Source: Marisimplicoccus framensis_A (lineage in GTDB: Bacteria > Bacteroidota > Bacteroidia > Flavobacteriales > Flavobacteriaceae). Taken from it: 21,727 bases of DNA. The notes under the pieces were generated by a model that saw only the letters and a list, made by a program, of their open reading frames with translations, made no database searches and had not been told where the DNA came from. The DNA is taken from contig JBELLF010000015.1 of the NCBI GenBank assembly GCA_042088875.1, positions 1 to 21,727 on the forward strand, written 5' to 3'. Shown piece by piece: positions 1 to 7,659 of the stretch; position 1 is the first letter of the stretch; each line of letters begins with the position of its first letter. Made by a program: the position numbers and the translations under genes.

Positions 1-1
1 A

Positions 2-70
2 ATTTTTGCAATTTCAATAACTCTCATTGGTATTAGATTGATTGCAAATATAATATTATCTTTTAGGTGA
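2..70 (+). CDS. C-terminal tail of an unidentified, probably membrane, protein (truncated by window start)
   Basis: Frame 2 is open from the window edge to a TGA at 68-70. The 22 visible residues are strongly hydrophobic (IFAISITLIGIRLIANIIL, then SFR), consistent with a final transmembrane helix followed by a short basic end. The stop lies 7 bases before the lpxK ATG, so the two are probably cotranscribed. The other two plus-strand frames close quickly. Too little is visible to name a family. Confidence 0.5.
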   Translation: MFAISITLIGIRLIANIILSFR

Positions 71-77
71 TAAAAAA

Positions 78-1094
78 ATGAAGTTTTTGTTATATCCTAT
101 ATCGATTATATATGACTTAATTACAACTTTAAGAAACTTTTTGTTTGATATAGGTTTAATTAATTCAGTTCAGTACAAAATTCCAACTATTGGAGTTGGG
201 AACTTGTCAACGGGAGGGACAGGAAAATCAATGTTAGTTGATTATTTAATAGAACTTTTAAAAATAAAATATAGTTTAACTACTTTAAGTAGAGGGTATA
301 ATAGGGATACAAGTGGTTTTATTCAAGCTACTTCAAAATCATCGGCATATGAGATTGGAGATGAACCTTATCAATTTTACTCAAAGCATCCTGAAATTAA
401 TGTTGTTGTTTGTGAGGATAGAAGAAAAGGAATGAAGTTAATTTTAAATAGTTTGCCTAATACTCAAATAAGTATTTGGGATGATATATTTCAACATAGA
501 TATGTCAAGCCTGGATTAATGCTATTAACTACAACATTTAAATACCCATATTACAAAGATGAAATTCTTCCTATTGGTAATCTAAGAGAGAATAAAAATT
601 CATCTAAACGAGCTGATCTTATAATTATTACTAAATGTCCAGATGATTTGTCTAATAAAGATAAATTAGATTTTATAGAAAAGTTAAATCCAGATGAAAA
701 CCAAAAAGTTTTTTTTAGTACTATTTCTTACAAAAAAAGACTAAAGTCAGATGATTTAGCTATTCATATGGACGATCTTAAAGAAGAGGAATTCATACTG
801 GTTACTGGAATTGCAGATTCCTCTTATTTGGTTAAATACCTTGAAAACAAAAACCTAAAGTTCAAACACTTAAAATATTCAGATCATTATAATTTTAAAA
901 AATCATCAATTGATAAAATAATTTCTATCTCAAAGAATAAAAAAATAATTACAACAGAGAAAGACTTTGGCAGGTTAAAGCCAAAAATAAATAGAGGTGA
1001 AATATATTATTTAGAGGTATCAATTGAGTTTCCAGATAATTTGAATCAAACAAGTTTTGATGAAGTAGTTAATGAGTTTGTCGAAAACTATTAA
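78..1094 (+). CDS. lpxK: Tetraacyldisaccharide 4'-kinase, LpxK
   Basis: Phosphorylates the 4' position of the tetraacyldisaccharide-1-phosphate lipid A precursor with ATP, at the cytoplasmic face of the inner membrane. The 338 residues match the family length. Visible family motifs are an N-terminal hydrophobic/amphipathic membrane-binding stretch (about 1-32), the Walker A region VGNLSTGGTGKS (40-51), GDEP (94-97, containing the catalytic-region Asp), DDIFQHR (135-141, the family's DDGFQHR with I for G), LPIGNLRE (164-171) and TTEKDFGRL near the C-terminus. The ATG at 78 follows the upstream stop by 7 bases, with no Shine-Dalgarno sequence, as is usual in Bacteroidota. The stop interlocks with that of convergent lipA in a shared TTAA. 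Identification is firm. Promoter and regulation are not visible. Confidence 0.95.
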   Translation: MKFLLYPISIIYDLITTLRNFLFDIGLINSVQYKIPTIGVGNLSTGGTGKSMLVDYLIELLKIKYSLTTLSRGYNRDTSGFIQATSKSSAYEIGDEPYQFYSKHPEINVVVCEDRRKGMKLILNSLPNTQISIWDDIFQHRYVKPGLMLLTTTFKYPYYKDEILPIGNLRENKNSSKRADLIIITKCPDDLSNKDKLDFIEKLNPDENQKVFFSTISYKKRLKSDDLAIHMDDLKEEEFILVTGIADSSYLVKYLENKNLKFKHLKYSDHYNFKKSSIDKIISISKNKKIITTEKDFGRLKPKINRGEIYYLEVSIEFPDNLNQTSFDEVVNEFVENY

Positions 1095-2008
1095 TGAATG
1101 TGTTTATGCGCCTTATATGATGATCTAACAAGAGGGCCACTTTCAACATGTCTAAAGCCCATCTCTTTGCCAATAATTTCAAATGTTTTAAACTCATCAG
1201 GTGTAATAAAGTCAACAACCGGTAGATGTTTTTTTGAAGGCTGAAGATATTGACCTAAAGTAACTATATCAACTCCAACTCTTCTAAGATCATCAAGAGT
1301 TTCAAGTACTTCTTCTCTCTTTTCTCCTAAACCAAGCATTACACCTGATTTTGTCCTTGAAATACCACTTTCTTTTAAATATTTCAAAACCTCAAGACTC
1401 CTATCATATTTAGCTTGTATTCTTACCACTTTTGTTAGTCTTCTAACAGTTTCTAAATTATGAGAAACTACTTCAGGAGCAACCTTAATAATTCTGTCAA
1501 TATTTTCAGTTTCTCCTTTAAAATCAGGAATTAAAGTTTCAATAGTTGTATTAGGATTTAGATCTCTGATTGCCTTAACAGTTTCAGCCCAAATAATGGA
1601 ACCACCGTCTTTTATATCATCTCTATCAACCGATGTAATTACTGCATGTTTAACACCCATTATATTAATTGATCTAGCAACTTTAAAAGGTTCAAGCTCG
1701 TCAACTGGCAAGGGGCTTCCTGTCTGGACATTACAAAAACCACATGACCTAGTACAAATGTTTCCTAATATCATAAAAGTTGCAGTGCCTTCAGTCCAGC
1801 ATTCACCCATATTTGGGCAATTACCAGAAACACATATTGTATGAAGTTTATTTTCTTCTACTGTTGATCTTAGTTGAGTATACTTTTTACCAATTGGAAG
1901 TTTAACTCTAATCCAATCAGGTTTTTTAGTTCTAATTTTTTCCTTAGAGTCAGATTTTGGTAAGTTTAGTTTTACCCAGCCTTGATTTACTGTTTTTGTC
2001 TCAGACAT
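1091..2008 (-). CDS. lipA: Lipoyl synthase, LipA
   Basis: Radical SAM enzyme that inserts two sulfurs into octanoyl groups on lipoyl domains (2-oxoacid dehydrogenases, glycine cleavage H protein), in the cytoplasm. 305 residues, normal length. The auxiliary cluster cysteines C59, C64 and C70 (CVSGNCPNMGEC) and the radical SAM CxxxCxxC (C85, C89, C92; CTRSCGFC) are all present, as is the C-terminal RSSY (295-298), whose serine ligates the auxiliary cluster. All motifs needed for activity are intact. Its own promoter appears to lie inside the 3' end of the upstream transporter gene (see 2015-2044). The stop overlaps lpxK tail to tail. The pyruvate dehydrogenase E1-beta at 15368 is a subunit of one client complex. 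Confidence 0.97.
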   Translation of the reverse strand: MSETKTVNQGWVKLNLPKSDSKEKIRTKKPDWIRVKLPIGKKYTQLRSTVEENKLHTICVSGNCPNMGECWTEGTATFMILGNICTRSCGFCNVQTGSPLPVDELEPFKVARSINIMGVKHAVITSVDRDDIKDGGSIIWAETVKAIRDLNPNTTIETLIPDFKGETENIDRIIKVAPEVVSHNLETVRRLTKVVRIQAKYDRSLEVLKYLKESGISRTKSGVMLGLGEKREEVLETLDDLRRVGVDIVTLGQYLQPSKKHLPVVDFITPDEFKTFEIIGKEMGFRHVESGPLVRSSYKAHKHIH

Positions 2009-2014
2009 ATCTTA

Positions 2015-2044
2015 CAAATATACAAACTATATAAACCTGGTCAA
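2015..2044 (-). promoter_or_regulatory. Bacteroidota-type promoter for lipA
   Basis: Read on the minus strand, TTG (2044-2042), 19 bases, then TATATTTG (2022-2015). This fits the Bacteroidota -33 TTG / -7 TAnnTTTG consensus without mismatch. The -7 box ends 6 bases before the lipA ATG, giving a very short leader. The -33 element lies within the last codons of the transporter gene. In DNA this AT-rich single matches are expected by chance; the full two-part match raises confidence. Confidence 0.5.
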
Positions 2045-3241
2045 AATGTATCCAAATGCAAAAAGACTTAAAAATAAAATTCCAGCTATACTTAAAACTC
2101 TCAATGATTTAGAAGGCTTATGCTGATCAGGCATATTTTTACTTGTAACAAGCTTATAATTTAATATTGCATAAAATGGTGCAGTAATAAAGGATAATAC
2201 AGTTGCAATTTCAACTAAGGCACCCATTTCAGATAGTAAGAAATAAAATATTAACATTGTACCTATCGCTAATATAGATATCCAATGAAAATAGTAATTC
2301 TTATTAGAATTTTTTGTTAATAATTGGGTAGTTCTTGACATGGTTCTTGGAGATGCATCAAGGGTAGTAATTGTAGTACTAAGCATAGTTGTAAATGCAC
2401 ATATTGATATAATTAAATATAAATTGTCTCCTAAGTTTGAAGTATAAAGTTCTATAAGCTGACCTGCAAATACACTACCACTACTTGAAAAACTAATTCC
2501 TGAGTTATACATCACAAGTGTTCCAAGACTTACAAAACAGATGCCTAAAAAAACGGTTGCTATATATCCAACATTGAAATCAAACAGACTATCTTTTTTT
2601 GTTATTTTTTGAGTTTTGGTTTTTTCTATAGCCCAAATAGAATGCCAAATAGAAATATCCAAAGGAGCTGGCATCCATCCCATAAAAGCTACTAAAAATA
2701 CTAAACCTGCACCTGTAGGAAATACCTGCTCGAAAGTGTATGTTTCTATAGTATTTAATGAAGCTACACCAGTAGAGAAAATTGTACTAATTGCTAAAAT
2801 TAAAATAATAATCTTAATCATTCTGTCTAGTAGATTATATTTACCAACTAATAAGATTAAGTAGCATGATACAGTTATAATTAAACTCCAAATAACCATG
2901 TTATCAGTAAAACCAAAAAGGCTTGAGGCAAGTCCAGCTGTAACAATGGTAACTGCAGTCTGTATAGTAAACATTGTTAAAATATTTAAAATAAAATATG
3001 CTATTAAAAAAAACTTACCAATTTTATAATATCCATCTAATAAACTTTCTCCTGTTGCAATTGCATATCTAGGTCCATATTGGAAGAAAGGATATTTAAA
3101 TAAATTGACTAAAACAAGTGCCCAAATTAACCCAAAACCAAAATCAGCTCCAGCTCTAGTGGATTGTACAAGGTGAGAAACCCCAATTGCAGCTCCTGCA
3201 AAAAGTAACCCTGGCCCAAGTTTTGAAATAGCTTTAATCAT
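2027..3241 (-). CDS. Divergent Nramp-family (SLC11-like) transporter, substrate uncertain
   Basis: 404-residue inner-membrane protein with about 11 hydrophobic segments. It starts like Nramp transporters with GPGLLF (9-14) and continues with an AGAxFGF pattern and GxxLLDGYY, matching the family's TM1-TM2 layout. TM6 has GWMPAPLD (188-195), corresponding to the metal-binding MPH segment. The canonical TM1 DPGN is absent: the aligned stretch reads IGVSHL (19-24), so the usual metal-ligand Asp and Asn become Gly and His. TM6 keeps the Met (M190) but has Ala for His. Classical Mn2+/Fe2+ transport therefore cannot be assumed. A different divalent ion (Mg2+-type relatives also lack the motif) or another substrate is possible. 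The ATG overlaps the stop of the 65-residue cysteine protein by ATGA, implying translational coupling. Confidence 0.75.
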   Translation of the reverse strand: MIKAISKLGPGLLFAGAAIGVSHLVQSTRAGADFGFGLIWALVLVNLFKYPFFQYGPRYAIATGESLLDGYYKIGKFFLIAYFILNILTMFTIQTAVTIVTAGLASSLFGFTDNMVIWSLIITVSCYLILLVGKYNLLDRMIKIIILILAISTIFSTGVASLNTIETYTFEQVFPTGAGLVFLVAFMGWMPAPLDISIWHSIWAIEKTKTQKITKKDSLFDFNVGYIATVFLGICFVSLGTLVMYNSGISFSSSGSVFAGQLIELYTSNLGDNLYLIISICAFTTMLSTTITTLDASPRTMSRTTQLLTKNSNKNYYFHWISILAIGTMLIFYFLLSEMGALVEIATVLSFITAPFYAILNYKLVTSKNMPDQHKPSKSLRVLSIAGILFLSLFAFGYILTRFI

Positions 3242-3435
3242 TTGGAATCATTTGCACATTCGGAACTTGTTGGAATCTTACCACATATTCCGCATGGCTC
3301 ATTAGAATTTTGAAGAAATGGGCTTTGACTAGCACAAGTTCCTGAAAACTCTCCATTTTTCTTAACGATTAGCTTTATAGCTATTCCTGAAAATGCAATA
3401 GCAACTAATATAATTGAGATTAGAAATATCTCCAT
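3238..3435 (-). CDS. Small membrane-anchored four-cysteine protein (conserved hypothetical)
   Basis: 65 residues: one N-terminal transmembrane helix (about 3-24), two lysines (K25, K26) suggesting a cytoplasmic stop-transfer edge, then a polar tail with four cysteines, C34, C48, C51 and C60. The middle pair forms CGIC, and GTCASQSPF precedes it. I recall similar small 'membrane or secreted' proteins in Flavobacteriia, sometimes near Na+-NQR/ApbE genes, but their role is unknown. The pattern could bind a metal or Fe-S cluster, or form disulfides if the tail is exported. It is the first gene of a two-gene unit: its TGA overlaps the ATG of the Nramp-like transporter (ATGA), so the two products are probably made together. 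No function is assigned. Confidence 0.75.
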   Translation of the reverse strand: MEIFLISIILVAIAFSGIAIKLIVKKNGEFSGTCASQSPFLQNSNEPCGICGKIPTSSECANDSK

Positions 3436-3439
3436 TGGA

Positions 3440-3447
3440 CAAAGCTA
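3440..3447 (-). promoter_or_regulatory. Possible -7 promoter element for the cysteine protein/transporter unit
   Basis: The minus strand reads TAGCTTTG, an exact TAnnTTTG -7 match, ending 4 bases before the ATG at 3435. This would give an essentially leaderless mRNA. No TTG is found at the expected -33 distance, so the call is weak. Confidence 0.3.
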
Positions 3448-3469
3448 TAAAAAAATCGTAATTTTAGTT

Positions 3470-3940
3470 GTGCTTAACTTAATTAAGAATAACATTAAGT
3501 TCTCTAATAAGTGGTTAATAATTTTAATCATTAATTATTCCTGTACCAATAATCTTAAAGTTTCAGAATCAGAGATTTTATCAGCTTCTTCTTGGTCTAA
3601 AAATGATCAGTTACCAACTTTTGAGGAATGTGTCGATCTTAACGGTGATGAAGGTTTATTATGTTTTAGAAATATAATTGAAACTGAAATGAATGAGTTT
3701 ATGTCTGATAAGACTTTCCCCTTGGATACAACTCAATATAGATTAACAATAAAGATAGATTCAGAGGGTAATTTTATTTTAGATAAATTATCTCCAGATA
3801 ATAAATTGGATATTGAGTCTTTAACAATATTAAAAGATGCAGTAAGTGGAATTAAAAAAGCTCTTCCTGCTGTTAAAACAAACGTAGGAGAATTTGTAGA
3901 AGTAAAATTTAATCTACCTTTTAGGTTTAATTATGAATAA
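3470..3940 (+). CDS. Lipoprotein with TonB-C-terminal-like domain
   Basis: 156 residues from a GTG start; no in-frame ATG lies upstream of the signal sequence. The N-terminus is a lipoprotein signal: basic region, hydrophobic core (about 15-23) and a lipobox ending in C25 (INYSC). The mature part carries PTFEEC(54) ... LLCF (C65), resembling the 'FPxCx(n)CF' start of the TonB C-terminal domain common in Bacteroidota. A beta-rich segment follows (YRLTIKIDSEGNF ... VEVKFNLPF). Classical TonB has an N-terminal transmembrane anchor and a proline-rich linker; both are missing here, so energy transduction in the usual sense is unlikely. It overlaps the ruvC start by 8 bases and is probably cotranscribed with it. 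Identification of the domain is by pattern only. Confidence 0.6.
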   Translation: MLNLIKNNIKFSNKWLIILIINYSCTNNLKVSESEILSASSWSKNDQLPTFEECVDLNGDEGLLCFRNIIETEMNEFMSDKTFPLDTTQYRLTIKIDSEGNFILDKLSPDNKLDIESLTILKDAVSGIKKALPAVKTNVGEFVEVKFNLPFRFNYE

Positions 3941-4496
3941 TAAAGTTCCTGATAATACAATAATAATGGGAATAGATCCAGGAACTAATATTACAGGATT
4001 TGGTGTAATTAGAATAAAAAATAATCATATGAAACTTGTAGATCTCATTGAATTTAAACTCTCAAAGAAAAAAGATCATAGCGCAAAACTTTCAGAAATT
4101 TTTAATAAGACTTCAGAGCTAATAAAACTTCATAATCCTAATTTTGTAGCAATTGAATCTCCATTTTTTGGCAAAAATGTTCAATCAATGTTAAAATTGG
4201 GAAGAGCTCAAGGTGTGTCAATGGCTGCAGCTCTTAATCTTGATATTCCAATTACAGAATATTCTCCCAAAAAAATTAAAATGGCAATTACAGGGAGTGG
4301 TAATTCGTCTAAAGAGCAAGTTGCTAAAATGCTAAGAACCATGTTAGATATAAAAGAAATGCCAAAAAATCTTGATTCTACTGATGGATTAGCAGCTGCA
4401 GTCTGCCATTATTTTAATTTTGGTAACTCAAGCTCAAAGAAAGACTTTTCAAATTGGGCTAGTTACATAAGTAAAAACCCAGACAAACTGGTTTAA
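3933..4496 (+). CDS. ruvC: Holliday junction resolvase RuvC
   Basis: Endonuclease that resolves four-way recombination junctions together with RuvAB. 187 residues, near the family norm (~173-190). RNase H-like fold with catalytic acidic residues visible: D15 in GIDPGT, E75 in AIESPFFG, and D148 and D151 in LDSTDGLAAAVCH. The conserved KLGRAQG (88-94) and the basic YSPKKIK (110-116) are present. The 20-residue C-terminal extension (about 167-187) is less conserved. The start at 3933 overlaps the preceding lipoprotein gene by 8 bases; a later Met12 directly before GIDPG is possible, but family members usually carry a few residues more. The stop interlocks with the convergent peptidase gene in TTAA. 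Confidence 0.95.
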   Translation: MNNKVPDNTIIMGIDPGTNITGFGVIRIKNNHMKLVDLIEFKLSKKKDHSAKLSEIFNKTSELIKLHNPNFVAIESPFFGKNVQSMLKLGRAQGVSMAAALNLDIPITEYSPKKIKMAITGSGNSSKEQVAKMLRTMLDIKEMPKNLDSTDGLAAAVCHYFNFGNSSSKKDFSNWASYISKNPDKLV

Positions 4497-5866
4497 TTTC
4501 CAAAATACTTGTAGAAATTTTGAATTGTATCAATTCCAATGAAGAAATTTTTTAATCCAAAGTTTTCATTTGGTGAGTGAATAGCATCACTGTCTAATCC
4601 AAATCCCATAAGCACTGTTTTTATTCCTAAAACACTTTCAAACATGGGCACAATTGGAATACTTCCACCATCCTTTTGAGGTATTGGATTTTTACCGAAA
4701 CTGTCTTTGTATGCATTTATAGCAGATTTATAACCCTTAAAATTTTCAGGAGTTACATATGGATTACCACCATGATGAGTTAAAACTTCAATTGAAACAG
4801 ATTTTGGAGCAATATTTTTTATGTGATCTTTAAATAATTCACTTATTTTTTTCCAATCTTGATTAGGAACAAGTCTCATCGAAATTTTTGCACTTGCTTT
4901 ACTTGGAATTACAGTTTTAGATCCCTCACCAGTATAACCTCCCCAAATCCCGTTTACGTCTAGAGTTGGTCTTATAGACTTTCTTTCCAAAGTAGTATAA
5001 CCTAGCTCTCCCTTTACCAGCTCTAGACCTAAAGATTTTTTAAAATTTTCTTCGTCAAAATTTGATTTTTCCTCGATTAAATCTCTACTTGATTTATCAA
5101 TTTCAATTACATCATCATAAAAACAAGGAATTGTAATCTTACCTTTATTGTCAATAAGTGAGCTTATAATATCAGATAAAATATTTATTGGATTAGCCAG
5201 AGTACCTCCATATGTCCCTGAGTGAAGATCTCTGTTAGGACCTTTAACCCTTAATTCCATGTATGCAAGTCCTCTCAAACCAACAGTTAAAGTTGGATTG
5301 TTTAGATTGCTAAGACCAGTATCTGAAATTAAAATGACATCTGCCCCTAATTTATCTTTATTCTCTCTTAAAAAACTTTCAAGGTTTTCACTTCCAACTT
5401 CTTCCTCTCCTTCAATCATAAATTTCACATTACAATTAAGCTTATTCTTTTTTATTAGTTGTTCGAAAGCTTTTAGATGCATAAATACTTGACCTTTATC
5501 ATCACATGCACCTCTTGCAAATATTGCTCCGTCTGGATGAACATCAGTTTTTTTAATTACTGGTTTAAAAGGAGGATTTGTCCAAAGTTCAATTGGGTCA
5601 GGTGGCTGAACATCATAATGACCATAAACAAGGATAGTTGGCATTGATTCATCTATTATTTTTTCTCCATATACAATTGGGTGTCCATTGGTTGAGTATA
5701 TTTTAGATGAATCACAGCCTGAGTTTATGAGTTGATTAGATAACCATTTTGCAGTCTCTTCCATAGTCTCCTTGTATCTTGAATCAGCACTAATAGATGG
5801 TAATTCTAGAAATTCAAAAAGTTGATTTAAATAATTCTGTTTTTCCTTCTCAGATAATGTACTCAT
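4493..5866 (-). CDS. M20 family metallopeptidase (dipeptidase)
   Basis: Cytoplasmic di-zinc dipeptidase of the M20A/CNDP-like group, 457 residues, no signal peptide. Metal and catalytic residues follow the family pattern: H83 and D85 (YGHYDVQPP), D122 in CDDKG, general base E155 and ligand E156 in EGEEEVGS, D182 in SDTG, and H430 in AIHSPNE near the end. The dimerisation lid lies between about 195 and 310 (GLRGLAY ... DLHSGTYGG). It cleaves short peptides, releasing amino acids from imported peptides. The exact specificity is not visible. The stop overlaps ruvC by 4 bases. The start lies 44 bases from the divergent tRNA-Leu. Confidence 0.92.
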   Translation of the reverse strand: MSTLSEKEKQNYLNQLFEFLELPSISADSRYKETMEETAKWLSNQLINSGCDSSKIYSTNGHPIVYGEKIIDESMPTILVYGHYDVQPPDPIELWTNPPFKPVIKKTDVHPDGAIFARGACDDKGQVFMHLKAFEQLIKKNKLNCNVKFMIEGEEEVGSENLESFLRENKDKLGADVILISDTGLSNLNNPTLTVGLRGLAYMELRVKGPNRDLHSGTYGGTLANPINILSDIISSLIDNKGKITIPCFYDDVIEIDKSSRDLIEEKSNFDEENFKKSLGLELVKGELGYTTLERKSIRPTLDVNGIWGGYTGEGSKTVIPSKASAKISMRLVPNQDWKKISELFKDHIKNIAPKSVSIEVLTHHGGNPYVTPENFKGYKSAINAYKDSFGKNPIPQKDGGSIPIVPMFESVLGIKTVLMGFGLDSDAIHSPNENFGLKNFFIGIDTIQNFYKYFGN

Positions 5867-5892
5867 AGTTAATTTATATTTAAAAACTTATT

Positions 5893-5900
5893 TATATTTG
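5893..5900 (+). promoter_or_regulatory. -7 promoter element of tRNA-Leu
   Basis: TATATTTG matches TAnnTTTG exactly and ends 10 bases before the mature tRNA 5' end, a sensible distance for a short 5' leader. No good TTG is present at -33. Confidence 0.4.
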
Positions 5901-5910
5901 TTCACCTTTT

Positions 5911-5992
5911 GCGGGTGTGGTGAAATTGGTAGACACGCTAGACTTAGGATCTAGTGCCTAACAGCTTGGGGGTTCGAGTCCCTTCACCCGCA
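5911..5992 (+). tRNA. tRNA-Leu, anticodon UAG
   Basis: Complete cloverleaf. Acceptor GCGGGTG (5911-5917) pairs with CACCCGC (5985-5991), with discriminator A5992 as expected for leucine. The anticodon stem CTAGA/TCTAG encloses the loop CTTAGGA with anticodon TAG at 5945-5947 (reads CUA and probably other CUN codons). A long class II variable arm follows (about 5955-5967), then the T arm with loop TTCGAGT (5973-5979). CCA is not encoded; the gene is followed by a T-rich tract that may aid termination. It sits alone between the M20 peptidase and the D-aminoacylase-like gene. Confidence 0.97.
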
Positions 5993-6045
5993 CTTTTTTA
6001 TCTTCTTTAACTCAAATATATTTCTAGGAATTAAAAGTTTAATTA

Positions 6046-7659
6046 TCAATTAGTTGGAGGATTATATCCAGGGCCTCTTACAAATCGTCCTGGGAAATTA
6101 CCAGTATGATTTCCGTTTAATAATACTTGAATTCCATTTACAAAAACATGTTCTACGCCTTCAGCAAATTGCAAGGGATCTTCAAAAGTTGCTTTATCCT
6201 CAATTCTTTCTGGATCAAAAACAACAATATCTGCAAAATACCCAATCTTTAAATATCCTCTTTTTTTAATTCCAAGATTTTCAGAAGGAAAACCAGATAA
6301 TCTTCTAATTGCCTCCTCCATTGGAATTAATTTCTCTTCTCTAACATATTTCCCTAGAACTCTTGCGAAACTACCAAATGCTCTAGGATGAGTTATAAAA
6401 TCTTTTGATATATCTGAATAGGAGCCCGCATCTGAATCAAATGAAACCCATGGAAGCATAATTTTTTTTCTGACATTATCTTCTGACATACTAAAATAAA
6501 TACATTGTATTCTGCTTTCATCCTCAATTATAAGATTTACAATTGTTTCTTCAGGAGTTTCACCTCTAAGTTCAGCAGCCTCGGCAATAGTCATACCTCT
6601 ATACTTATCAGACATAGACTGTTTATTAAACCCTACCATTAATATATCTTCGGGAGGCTGTTCTGAAAGTTCTTTTCTTATATCCTTAAAAAGCCTTTCT
6701 CTTATATCTGGCCTTTTCATTCTGTTAATCCACGCTTGCCTTCCTCCTTCCTGAACCCAGGTTGGAATAACTCCAGTTAATCCAGTTGATGAGGCTGGGT
6801 ATGTATACATATCTGCAGTTATTTTTAGACCACTTTCTCTTGCTTTTTTAACCTTATTAATAACTGAGTCTAATAGATGCCAATTTGGTTTTCTTGAAGC
6901 TTTAAGGTGATATATTTGAGATGGTATACTAGCCCTTTCAGCAATCTCAAGCAATTCATCTACTGCCTCTAAAACTCTCGAATCCTCATTTCTCATGTGA
7001 GATATATAACTTCCACCATAAGATGATGCAATTTTTGATAATTCAACTAATTCATCAGTATCAGCATAATCTCCAGGAGCGTATATTAATGATGATCCTA
7101 TACCCATTGCTCCTTCCTCCATAGCAATTCTTACAATATTTTTCATTGAATCCATTTCATACTCTGTAGCCTTTCTATTTTCAAAACCAATTTCTTGAAT
7201 TCTAACTGTTGCTGCTCCTAGATATGAAGCAATATTTGTTGAAACTCCACTTTGTTCAAGTTCTTCCATGGCTTCTCCAAATCCGATAAAATTATTATTT
7301 TCTATTGATCCTCTTGGACCAGGAGATGTTCCTTCTCCAAAAACCTCAAGGGTAACTCCCTGCTTCAGATCACTAAGAGATCTTCCATCTTGCATTAAAG
7401 TATTATATCCCCAACTAAGCATATTTACAAAACCAGGTGAAATAATTTTATTAGAAGCATCTATTGTATCTTTTGCAATGAAATTCTGTTTTTTGCCAAC
7501 ATAAAAAATAGTATCATTTTTAACTGCAATATTTCCAACAAAACCTTTTTTACCTGACCCATCATGAATAGTACCACCAGTAATTAAGACATCAACATCA
7601 TAAGTATTATTTGTGCAAGAAAGAGCTAAAAAAATAATTGCAAATAGAAATTTTTTCAT
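6046..7659 (-). CDS. D-aminoacylase-like amidohydrolase lipoprotein
   Basis: 537 residues. The signal sequence ends in lipobox LALSC (C15), so the protein is probably lipid-anchored in the envelope. The body has the amidohydrolase composite fold: beta sandwich (DVLITGGTIHDGSG at the start, GYFADIVVFDP and VFVNG at the end) around a TIM barrel, as in N-acyl-D-amino acid deacylases. Retained catalytic-region residues are H221 (SHMRNE), H251 (YHLKAS) and D408/D410 (FDSDAG). The first-strand HxH is missing: after SPGF (75-78) the chain reads NMLSWGY, and the Cys of classical D-aminoacylase is replaced in EVFGEG (105-110). I recall this variant as common in Bacteroidota. Probable role: hydrolysis of N-acylated or D-amino acid amides from peptidoglycan or peptide debris; substrate unproven. 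The ATG overlaps the phosphatase stop by ATGA. Confidence 0.8.
   Translation of the reverse strand: MKKFLFAIIFLALSCTNNTYDVDVLITGGTIHDGSGKKGFVGNIAVKNDTIFYVGKKQNFIAKDTIDASNKIISPGFVNMLSWGYNTLMQDGRSLSDLKQGVTLEVFGEGTSPGPRGSIENNNFIGFGEAMEELEQSGVSTNIASYLGAATVRIQEIGFENRKATEYEMDSMKNIVRIAMEEGAMGIGSSLIYAPGDYADTDELVELSKIASSYGGSYISHMRNEDSRVLEAVDELLEIAERASIPSQIYHLKASRKPNWHLLDSVINKVKKARESGLKITADMYTYPASSTGLTGVIPTWVQEGGRQAWINRMKRPDIRERLFKDIRKELSEQPPEDILMVGFNKQSMSDKYRGMTIAEAAELRGETPEETIVNLIIEDESRIQCIYFSMSEDNVRKKIMLPWVSFDSDAGSYSDISKDFITHPRAFGSFARVLGKYVREEKLIPMEEAIRRLSGFPSENLGIKKRGYLKIGYFADIVVFDPERIEDKATFEDPLQFAEGVEHVFVNGIQVLLNGNHTGNFPGRFVRGPGYNPPTN

Noticed and set aside
1596..1844. Open frame of 82 codons antisense to lipA
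   Set aside because: It lies wholly within a well-supported radical SAM gene on the other strand. The translation has no recognisable motif and has the composition of a shadow frame.
3459..3466. TAATTTTA with TTG 21 bases upstream, as a promoter for the TonB-C-like lipoprotein gene
   Set aside because: It mismatches the final G, and the implied transcript start would fall inside the GTG start codon region. No alternative start preserves the signal peptide.
5993..6045. Stem-loop terminator after tRNA-Leu
   Set aside because: Only a T-rich tract is present; no convincing hairpin beyond the tRNA itself.
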